Part shown: in pieces, positions 54,701 through 64,000 of the stretch
How the letters are laid out: each line of letters starts with the position of its first letter
Position numbering within the stretch: the stretch's first letter is position 1
Notes under the pieces: generated by a model
Database searches by the model: none
Told to the model about the DNA's origin: nothing
Seen by the model: the letters and a program-made list of their open reading frames with translations, nothing else
Made by a program: the position numbers and the translations under genes
Origin: Entrophospora sp. SA101
Taxonomy: Eukaryota > Glomeromycota > Glomeromycetes > Entrophosporales > Entrophosporaceae
Assembly: GCA_958430865.1 (NCBI GenBank)
Contig: CAUDNR010001613.1
Span: 16,349-80,348 of the forward strand
Direction: 5' to 3'
Length of the DNA: 64,000 nucleotides

Positions 54701-56136
54701 CAATGAATGATCATACAATGGCTTCTTTCATCAAAGAAAAATATATTTCATTTGGATTGAGTGTTGCGTTAAGACCTGATAGAGAAGATGGAGAGCCTAT
54801 GCAACTTCATTTATGTCAAAGTTTGGTTGACTTGTTTGTTTCAATGATGGTATATTCAGATCAAGATATACTTTCTGAATTAGATAGATATTTGCCAACA
54901 CATCAACTTATAGCATATGTTTTAATTCCAATATGTTTACAATATAAACCAGAAGATTCTGTGTTTATGCCATTACCTTCAAAAAACGACTCACATAAAT
55001 CAAAAGCAGCAGATTGTTGGATTAGAATTTTATATTTTATTACAAAAGCATGTAATAAAGGGATAGTTTTAAGATCAAAAACTACATCATTTGGTTTTCG
55101 TAGCACATCAAACATATCAAATCCGATTACTGATAACAAAGATGAAAATGAAGAAAATAATTCGGGAAAAGTTGTATCAATAACAGCTGAATCAACGGCT
55201 ACATTTATATTAAGTTTTATTGCACTCAAAATTTTGCTCGTACGTGCTGAAAAATACATTACACATACAAAAGGTATGTGGGTTCATATTGCACAATTTA
55301 TTAGACAAATGTTGAATTTTGCAGGGACAGCATCTTTGTCACAAAAATCAAAAACAGCAATGATTTCATCAGGATCTACTCCGGCAACAAGTATGCCCAA
55401 TTTACATGCAAACAACGATATTAGTGAAACAACTAATGATAGAAATTCTTTTAATCCAAATTCACGATCAATTTTTTTATCTTCAACTCAAGATTTTGTT
55501 TTGTGGGCATTTTTGGAATTGATATTGTATTACAAGCTTCCCATTAATCTATACATGAGAACATTTATTCATCAAAAACTTCAACAAGCAGTTCTTTTTA
55601 CTAATGGCATGCACCATAAAGGCTCATCAAATGATAACTCAAATAGACAATCATCGCCAATTATGGCATCGGATTCAAGAAGATCACGTTGGAAAAGTTG
55701 GGGAGGACCACCAGCAGGAAATCAACAAATATTAAGAGATATTAGTGGTACCTCATATGAAGCCAAAAAATATTCAAGTGTTAGGTCTCGAAATGAAAAC
55801 GAAAGTAATGTAAATAATATAAATTGCAATCAAAATGGCTCTTTTACATCACCATCTGGAATGATTAATAATAATATGATTAATAACCTAATCAATGAAA
55901 CCTTTAATTCATACTCTAATGTTCATACTTTAATGGGATATGGTGGTTATGTCACCAATGTGGATGATTCAGCACAAGAATTGAGATCGTGGAGTTATTC
56001 ACAAGTTTTGGATAAGTTGAGAGAAGAAAAAAAATTAGTCATGGACACATATAAAAATATATTTAACAGTACATCATTAAATGAAGGTGCTGGTAATCAT
56101 ATAAACATTGATGTTAATAATACTGGTGATCTATGA
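48714..56136 (+). CDS. UNC80-like large protein, inverted copy
   Basis: Mirror of 7960-15382, with the same 12 exons and no visible coding difference. Exon 1 is 48714-48767 (donor GTAAAT). The last exon opens after the AG near 52128 (TNALTRAITIRKISSLFGHR) and ends at TGA 56134-56136. Further exon starts: ENFARIQWCC near 49010, SRVCDITEKL near 49152, KHWILPDQTM near 49606, FQQDSLERII near 50268, KIISTQPETS near 50470, HSKNSKQDVI near 50966, EKTRLIPIPL near 51125, GWLSRIIDWM near 51305 and GDQMDVPVPF near 51612. Family assignment and caveats are as for the left copy. Confidence 0.65.
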
Positions 56137-56714
56137 TGGGTTTTTTTTTTTTGTAAATTTATTTTATTTATTAATATAATTTATAATAATATAATTAGTA
56201 TTAGTATATATTTAATCATAATATAATATTATTTTTTCCCCGTTATTAAAACTTATTATTGTTACAAGCAATAAATACACAAATTAATTAATTAAATTAT
56301 TTCATGAGATGAGTGAAAGAGGGAATAAATATCTATTTACATTTATTGTTGATATTATTAAAAGTTTTACTTTTCTGATTCTGATTCTGATTCTTTAGTT
56401 TTTTGTTTCTTTCTTCAAATGTTAAATTAACCAATCAACCAAAATAGAAGGTAGAAAATTGTTAAATCATTTCCAAACTTATTTGTCTCTTCTTCTATGA
56501 TTTTCTTTAACAACGTGCTTTATAAACGTGAAATTCTCCACTACCAGCACCAGAACTCGATCCTTTTTTTAAGATTAATAGATATTATTATTGTAATAAA
56601 TAAAATAATCTTTTGGAGGTTTTAATTTAGTTTATCTTGTATTTCAGGTATAATAACCGGCAACTTTGGACTCTGTCGTCCTTTCATTCATTCGCCAAAT
56701 CAACTTTAAAATTC

Positions 56715-58212
56715 TCAAGTAATTTTGATTTTCTTTTTATTGGCTTGTTTAAAATTAGATTCACCATTAACTGGACGTTTAATGCTCGAACAATTAGAAA
56801 AAGGAGGAAGTTCACTAAGAATTTTCATTTTACTTAATTTTTCACCAAATTGATTAAATTGACTTTTAAATAAATTATTATCATTATAATATTCCAAATT
56901 ACTTTTTACTTTGGACAATTTTTCATACCAATTAACTTGTAACTCGGTGTTAAATATTAAAGTCTTGCTGTTTTTCTTAATTTTAAATAAATTTGGTATA
57001 AATTTCCGGAAAAATCGATTCAACAAAACAGATTCATCCGATTTAATCAGATATTTCAAATGGTAGGTTTTATAGGGAATTTCTGAGAAGAAGAATTGTT
57101 TGCACAGTTTATCGAAAGTCTCAAAAATGGTTTTTAATGATTCATCTTGTTCCATCTTAATATGTGTGAGTATTGATTGGGAGTCCATATAATATCTAGC
57201 CAATAGAATTTCATCGAAACATCTCGACGTAACTCTAGAGTCAGATTCGAATTTTTTGAATATCCAGGAATAAACACTTAAATTCAACGAAAATAATCGT
57301 ATAAATCTATTACTATTATCACCATGATTGCGACCACAATCACAATCACAGTATTGATTTCCTATGTTATATTTATTTAATACTTTCAGGAAACTTTCTT
57401 CGGGATTTTCAAGTTTTTCATACAAGAATTCTAAAATGGTTAAATTTTTTAGACCTTTTTCAGGCATGAGGATTTGAACCAAACAATATTCCAAGATTTG
57501 TTGTATATCTTCATTTCTGAATATTTGGAATGATTTCAAGATTAATTCACCAATCATCGATAATTCATTTTCAAATAATAGCAACACATCACCCATGACT
57601 AGTTTGGTTAATTTAAACCCCAAATTGACAAATTCCCTCAATCTTGAAACAACTTTAGTTAAATCTGGAATATTAGTATTGTTGTTGTTGTTGAAAATAG
57701 TTGGTGGAAATAACATGAGATAAGTTGCTTTTAATACTAAATCATTGTAATCGTGGAAAATATCTTTGTATCCATTATTTTTCCATAATGTGACCAATTT
57801 AGGATTGAGAATAATTGCTCTTGGGATAATATTTGAGGTTATGTTATTTTCATAACCGTCATTTAGACAATGATGATTTTTTTCAACACTTTTAAGTTTT
57901 AAATTTTCCTGATATTTTATGATGTTGTTGATTTGTTGCTTTGGCCTTTGTGGAAATGGTACAAATTTATTTGTCAAGATCAAATCCTCGATTTTTGATA
58001 AATTTTCATTCATTTTGATTTTCGCTTTATCAATTGGAAGGTCTCCTCCTGACAAGTAAAAAAAGACTTGCATATCATTTCCTTTCAGATGTAAATTAGA
58101 CTTCCATATTGAACTTGCTTTCTTCAACAAGTGAATATATACATCTAACGGAGTGTTAGATCCCCAATTTTTGGAAATATTTTTGGTAGTGCTATTACTA
58201 TTATTATTACTA

Positions 58213-58296
<84 letters not shown>

Positions 58297-58943
58297 GTGA
58301 TAATATCATGTTTGGGCTCTTCAGAAACTGTCTCACGTAATTTTTGAAATAAATTTTTTTTTAAAGTTGTCAATTCTTTAATCTTTGTAATTATAAATGC
58401 TTCGTCAACATTACCATTATTGTTGTTGTTCTCTTCATTCAGGATTATTCTTGAAACCTTTTCATTGCGATCTTTAATTGTTGTAGTATCTATTTTATTA
58501 AATTTGTCAACATCTTTATTTGATTTTTCATTTTCTTGGTTTTTAAAATTTTTATTATTATTACTAATATTATTATTATCGTTACTATTACTACTACTAA
58601 CACTATTATTGCTATTATTGTTATTACTACTCATATTATTATCATAATTCAATGAACTAAATGATGATGATAATACTTCAATTAAATTTTCTTCTTCATC
58701 AGAAATATTATTATTATTATTATAAGAAACTGTCAAAGGATTTTCAACTTCACCATCTATTATAATTTTATTTAAATCATCATTATTCATATTCAACATG
58801 AGTTGATTATCATCATCATCATCATATTCACTATGATTATCACTACTAATATATTCACCTTCTTCCTCTGATGATAAATACTCTTCTTTATTATTATTAT
58901 CATCATCATCATCATTATTAACATTTTTGTTATTATTATTATT

Positions 58944-58976
<33 letters not shown>

Positions 58977-59258
58977 ATTATTATTAGTTAAATGTCCATT
59001 TGTTAATCTATGATTATGATTATAATCATGACCTCTAGCGTTCTTATTATTACTATCATTGCTAATGTAGTTGTTGTTGTTGCTGTTATTTTTGTTGTTG
59101 TTGTTGTTATTGTTGTTATTGTTGTTACTACTTATACGCTGCTTTGATAATACTTTATGAGTTATAGCTTTTTTTATGTGTTCAGGAACTGGATCTCTAA
59201 CTGAGAAAACAACATTTGTCAATATTTGATTGTCGTCCATTGCCTTTATCATCATCAT
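56715..59258 (-). CDS. 847-codon chimeric ORF (F-box C-terminal half plus unknown N-terminal half)
   Basis: The C-terminal part (minus strand from 58296 to 56715) is identical to the F-box protein after its Asn tract. The N-terminal part (59258-58297) is unrelated: MDDNQILTNVVFSVRDPVPE, then Asn/Asp/Ser-rich linkers with acidic patches (YLSSEEEGEYISSDN) and a short coiled-coil (AFIITKIKELTTLKKNLFQ). The two meet inside the (AAT)n tract. Because the F-box fusion at 5456 follows a family-wide architecture, I think this reading frame is an artefact joining the first exon of an unknown low-complexity protein to a foreign tail. If real, it would be a microsatellite-mediated gene fusion. Confidence 0.5.
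58201..58296 (-). repeat. (ATT)n microsatellite at chimeric junction
   Basis: This encodes the Asn run. The junction between shared and unique DNA lies at its right end. Confidence 0.9.
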
Positions 59259-60425
59259 TATTATTTATTATTATTATTTTTTTTTTTTATTATTTTTATT
59301 TTTTATTTTTGTTATTTTTTTATATAAAGAATGGTAATTATTATTATGACGATTTATTCGAATGGTTTATTATGATTATTAATTATTATTATTATTATTA
59401 TTATGTATTATTAGTAATGTTATATTAAATGGGTTTTTAATGAATATTCAAAACAATACCTTGCTTTAATATCCTGTTTATAATTGTTGTTGTTAAAACA
59501 ACAACAATAGACATTGTCAAAAAGTTTGGGAGAAAATTTATATATGGTATTTTGGTTTAATATAATAATACCAAAAGTTAGGACATATTTAAGTTTTATA
59601 TATAACTGATTAAAATTAAATAAAAAAGTTAATTCAGTAATTTTGTCTTACTATATTAATAACGATAATGATCCACACATGCATAATTTTTCGAGGGAAA
59701 AAATACAGAAACGTAGTTTCTGTATATAGTTTCTAAATTTGTATTAAGTTACACGAAAAAAATTCGATAGTAACCAAATTTGAAAAAAAATCTTGATTTT
59801 AACAACTTGGAATCTTATTTTTCTTTGGGAAACTATTATATATAAATGCCTTTTATTATAGTTAGAATAGTTATTAATTTCATAACTTGTCAACTTTTTT
59901 TTTAGTTAGTTCTTTTTTTTAGTTATTGTAATATGTTACAATAAATATATTAATAATAATTATGTTATCAGTAGCAAATAATTATTCTTCTTGTGGAAGG
60001 AAAAGAGAACTTTTTAATATATATGTGCGTGTGTGCGTGTGTGCGTGTGTATACCATACCCACACCATATATCATTCATACATTGTCTGTTTTGCACACA
60101 TGCACACAAAAAAACCAGCAATAATTAGATGTCTGTACGACTTTTTCAATAATCTAAAAATTCTCTTTGCTTGTTTATTTATTTACAAAGTAATATTTGT
60201 GAATAATTTTATTTTTTTTATTTTTTTTTTATTTTATATTTTTTAATATTATAGACACGATTAATCTTAAGAGATAATTTGTATATACAGTAATTTATAA
60301 GTTGTATGTATAATCGATAAAGATTAAAGGTTAATTTTATTTATTTTATATATATATGTATAATATAATAATGATTGTCCAATGTGCAATTCTAAAAAAA
60401 TTTAGTTTGTTTTATAAAAAAATGT
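59259..60425. other. AT-rich intergenic region
   Basis: No gene is seen. (ATT)n runs at 59259-59280 and 59380-59403. A GTGTGC hexamer run at 60025-60050. Confidence 0.45.
60025..60050. repeat. GTGTGC microsatellite
   Basis: About four GTGCGT/GTGTGC units. Confidence 0.85.
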
Positions 60426-60502
60426 TTATTGATAATCATTATTATCATGGTTGTTGTTGTTGTTAAAAATTTGGTTGAAAGCTCCTTGCAATTGAAGAAG
60501 AG

Positions 60503-60533
<31 letters not shown>

Positions 60534-62150
60534 ATATAATAATGAGAAATCAAAAAAATCAGAAGGAGAAAATGAATGTGGTAATAATAAACTATATGGG
60601 TTGTGAATATATGATGAAATATAATCATTATTACTATATTGTGGAATAAATAGTGGTATCGATGAATTATTATTATTATTAGTGGTAATGTTTATAATGT
60701 CGTTGTTGTTAGTATTGATAATATTGTTACTAATACTAGTTGCATTATTATCATTATCATTATTATTTATTGTTGGGAATGAATTATCTACAGCTAAATC
60801 ATCTATTGGACTTTGATAAAATATAAATGTATTACTATCGTTGTCATTATCAGCATCAACACTATCGCTATTGTTGATATTGTTAGAAGGAGATGTCGAG
60901 GACGTTGAAGATGCGTGTCTTTTATTTATTAACTCTATACTTTTATTATTATCTTTACTGTTATCAATTTTCAATTTTCTCTTTCTTTTTCTTTTTGAAC
61001 AATTATCATCACCTTCGTGCCCTTCACCTAGTAGTAGTCCTTTACCATTGTTCTCATGTTGAGTTTGAGAAGAAGATTTACTACTGCGACGACGTTTTTT
61101 CTCTTCGGGACGTCGAGGCTTGTATCTATATTCAGGATATTTTTTCATATGCTCCTGTTTAGCAGTTTCAGCCATCTTCTGATACTTGAGTCTAATGTCC
61201 TCAGGTTCTTCATGCCACATTTTGCCAATTTCTTTCGAAACATCATTATTTGATATTCCACCATTATTTTTAGCCAATATTGAAGGTTGTTTTGCCCTTC
61301 GATAAAGAATAAAAGCGTTTGGTGGTCTTGGAGGTTTTTTGTCGGGTAATAATAATGAAGAAGGTGAAAGTGGTGGTTTCTTTGTAGCGCCAGCGTTTGT
61401 GGTGGTTGTTGTCGATTTATCTTGGTTATTGTCGTCTTGATCATTGTCAGTATTATTGTTAACTGTACAAGGTAATGCGTATGATGGTAGACGAACGTCA
61501 GTGTCAAGCAGCATTCTTGACACGTTAGGTGCTGTCGAAACCGGTTTAGTGGATTGCAACAGATTGGTGACCGTTTGATCTTTGATGTCGTTTGGCACTA
61601 GAACAGGTTCAAAACCATCAGGGATAAAATAGAAATGTCCTTTCCCTTGTTCATATAAATCTTGAATTTTATCATATGAAACGTATTCGAAAATTGGAAA
61701 TTGGTTTTTCTTAAGTTTAATAAAAGGTGAAAACGAAAAAGAGGTAGTAGTGGTGGCGGTGGCGGTGGTGGTGGAAGGGTTAGAAGAAGAAGAGGAAGAA
61801 GAGGATGAGGAAGAAGAAGAAGAAGAAGTCGAGGAAGGAAAAGATGAAGCGGTGGCGGATAAAGGTGATGGTTCGTCATCATCATCATCATCTTCTTCTT
61901 CTTCATCTTCTTCGTCTTCGTCTTCTTCAACATTATCATTGTTCTTATCATTATCCTTATTATCGTAGAATATTTTTTTTTCTAACAAATGCAATAAAGA
62001 AGATTCGATTAACGATTGTGCTTGGCTTAAATTGGAAGAAGAAGGTAGGGGAGAAGAATGAGAAGAAGGAGGAGAAGAAGAATGGCTATCAAGCTTGTTA
62101 TTATGATTATTATTGTTAATATTGTTGTTAATGTTGTTTAAAATGGCCAT
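60426..62150 (-). CDS. MATA_HMG-box transcription factor, 574 aa
   Basis: A single exon from the ATG at 62150. The N-terminus is Asn/Ser-rich with an acidic run (Asp/Glu) and a Ser run near residues 85-125. A conserved stretch FPIFEYVSYDKIQDLYEQGK and HFYFIPDGFEPVLVP precedes the DNA-binding domain. The HMG box at residues about 270-345 reads RPPNAFILYRRAKQPSI, NDVSKEIGKMWHEEPEDIRL and YPEYRYKPRRPEEKKRR, the MATA_HMG form found in fungal mating-type and SexM/SexP proteins and greatly expanded in Rhizophagus. Basic nuclear-localisation clusters follow (KKRRRSSK, KRKRKRKLK). The C-terminus has a Gln run of about ten. One of many paralogues, so a mating role cannot be claimed. Confidence 0.85.
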
Positions 62151-64000
62151 TGTTTCAAATATGTATAATGAAGAAACAGAATGACTCGATGATGATGATA
62201 TTGTGGAATTGTGAAAAGTTGTTTAAAAAGAGAGAAAGAGAAAAAGGTTAGTTTTTGTTTTTTATTTTGTTGCTTTGAAAAGGTTTTTCAAAAATATTTG
62301 GGAAAAAATATGATTTTGTTTCAACGAAAAGATACATGATTTAAATATATATATATATGATTTAAATATATTATATTATTAATATAAAAAAAATTTTTAT
62401 TTATATTTGTGCATAATTTGCCAATTTGTAACACATTTTATTTGTTGAATATTATCGCCAAAATTAATAATTTCTTTTCACTTGTATTAAAGAAGATGGT
62501 TGCATGACTATTTTACTAAAAAAGTTTTACATGTTTTTCTAATTAATATATGTAAAAAAACATAAAAGTGTGTTTATATATACATGCATACTAGTTAATA
62601 CCGTATATACCACACACATGTAGCTTAAAACTTGGACATTGCAATTTTCCTAAATTAAAATCCTCGACCAACCAACCGTTAGCAAACCAACCGTTAACAA
62701 AATAGAACTTGAATTGGGCGAAAAAAAAAGTCCTTTCTGTTTTAATTCGCCCTCTTCTTCATAACCAAATCTATAGTCAATCATTTTTTTCTAATAACTT
62801 TATATATTTTTAATTTTAATTTTTTTAGATTAATTATTTGTTTGTTGAGTCATGTTTGTGTGTGTTGCGTGCATAAGAGTTTTTCATAATTAACAAATAA
62901 ATTATATTGTTAGGGTGTTGGAAATTTTACAATGATCGATAATATACAGTTGGTATATATAATTAATTGAAAGGTTGGTTACACGCCAAATAATGAATAA
63001 TAATTTTAAGCATATTATAATCCATGATGTAATTAAAAAAATCTCAATGCTAAATTTTAAAAAATTAAATTATACATTTATAGTCGACAAGATCCCCCAT
63101 TCATAAAAAACCCATTCTTCTCAATAACTTTAATTTATTAATCCCCGCATTAATTCGTGTGGAATTAATATCAAAAAGTTTCAGGAATTTACATAATTGA
63201 AAACAAACAATGGTAGTTTCCAAATTTGTCGATATAATTAATAACACACAATGTTCAATAACGTTATATAATAATAAAACGTTATAATATAAAAAATAAA
63301 ATAAAATTATATTACTGGAAAAGGCAAAAAATCGGCCGTAAACGCCACCTCTTATCATTTTTCTTCCAATAAAAATTAATTGAGCCCCATTCAAATCAAA
63401 TATATACGAAAAAGTAAAATGTTTTTTCAAATTTGGTAAAAATTAATAAGCTTTTTTTCCAGCATTTACTAATAAAAGAATTTCATCATAAGGAAAACGT
63501 ACCAATAGTGTAACACACACAGATACAATGCAACTAATGTTATTATATCACCATTATAAACATACTAATACAGTATTAGTATAAATAAATATGTAATTTG
63601 CCTTATAAAATGAAAATATTTTTTAATTATGTTTTTACCTATTGTTTTCTACTGACCTCGATAAAATTAAATCTGACTCGGAGAATTTATTTATTTAGAT
63701 TTAGGTAAAAATTAATATAGATAATCACTAATTGTAAACAACTAATTATAAAACTAGCTGATAATTATATTTATTCGGTTATTTTTTCCATTTTTTTCAA
63801 CACCTACAAATCGTATAATCTTGTAAATAAATTGTTATTTTTAGTCTTGTTTGATAAAATAAAGCTGATTTTTGATTGTGATTTTTCAATTGTTTAAAAT
63901 CAAAAAGAAAAACTAATTAATTAATTCATCAATAATATTTCAATCAAAGTCACTTACCTCCTTTACATTCTACTTGCATAATAATTAAAATCTAAACATT
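62151..64000. other. Upstream region of the HMG gene; no other gene
   Basis: AT-rich, with a TA run near 62345-62360. A tandem 15-base pair of motifs lies at 62671-62700. A 109-codon minus-strand frame at 63101-63430 is not supported by any recognisable domain. Confidence 0.4.
62671..62700. promoter_or_regulatory. Tandem ACCAACCGTTA motif upstream of HMG gene
   Basis: ACCAACCGTTAGCAA and ACCAACCGTTAACAA stand head to tail (14 of 15 bases equal), about 520-550 bases upstream of the HMG start. AACCGTTA and CCGTTA resemble Myb-type binding cores. The regulatory role is inferred. Confidence 0.35.

Larger units (their letters stand above)
47669..58296 (-). repeat. 10.6-kb inverted duplication, right copy
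   Basis: Reverse complement of 5800-16426. Identical over the long reading frames. The first ~450 bases hold several substitutions, a one-base deletion and compensating 3-base indels. It ends at 58296 in the (AAT)n tract. Confidence 0.95.

Noticed and set aside
63101..63430. 109-codon minus-strand frame
   Set aside because: No domain, no splice context and biased composition typical of random AT-rich frames.

Overview
The window looks like nuclear DNA of an arbuscular mycorrhizal fungus close to Rhizophagus (Glomeromycotina). The basis is very AT-rich DNA, GT-AG introns, long Asn runs from (AAT)n, a MATA_HMG transcription factor, an F-box family of the kind common in these fungi, BTB and TKL-type kinase relics, and hAT/BED transposon sequence. 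The species is inferred, not proven.

The layout is dominated by duplication. Segment A (1-5883) recurs as B (18414-24385) and, in part, as C (30922-33315). B follows a 10-N gap at 18392-18401 and C starts right after one at 30912-30921. All three copies end inside the same (AAT)n tract of an F-box gene, and each then runs into different DNA. A further 10.6 kb (5800-16426) recurs inverted at 47669-58296, with coordinates that sum to 64096 almost throughout. Its ends lie in the (AAT)n tract and in a BED zinc-finger gene. I read most of this as redundant or mis-joined contigs in a repeat-rich or two-haplotype assembly. Real segmental duplication is not excluded.

Segments A/B/C hold an Fta4-like kinetochore gene (complete in B: 5 exons, 213 codons; broken in A by an 88-bp deletion), a convergent RPF1 ribosome-biogenesis pseudogene and the start of the F-box gene. 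The inverted segment holds the F-box C-terminal half, a 12-exon gene of about 2150 codons that I assign tentatively to the UNC80 family, a kinase relic and a BED-finger gene.

Unique parts: 25968-28734 is a full-length hAT element with target-site duplication, terminal repeats and a twice-frameshifted transposase. 33392-34502 is an NDUFA9-like dehydrogenase cut off at a microsatellite. 35497-36699 is a cluster of small inverted-repeat elements. 37985-40756 is an intact alpha-arrestin. 41368-46844 is a graveyard holding a primase fragment, a retropepsin relic with a lost catalytic Asp, a two-lobed TBP-like ORF of possible giant-virus origin, and a repeat-family gene broken by a 145-bp tandem duplication. 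60426-62150 is an intact MATA_HMG protein.

I found no operon-like or defence-type system. The most informative signals are the assembly junctions, the previously hidden multi-exon Fta4 gene, and the TBP-like ORF.
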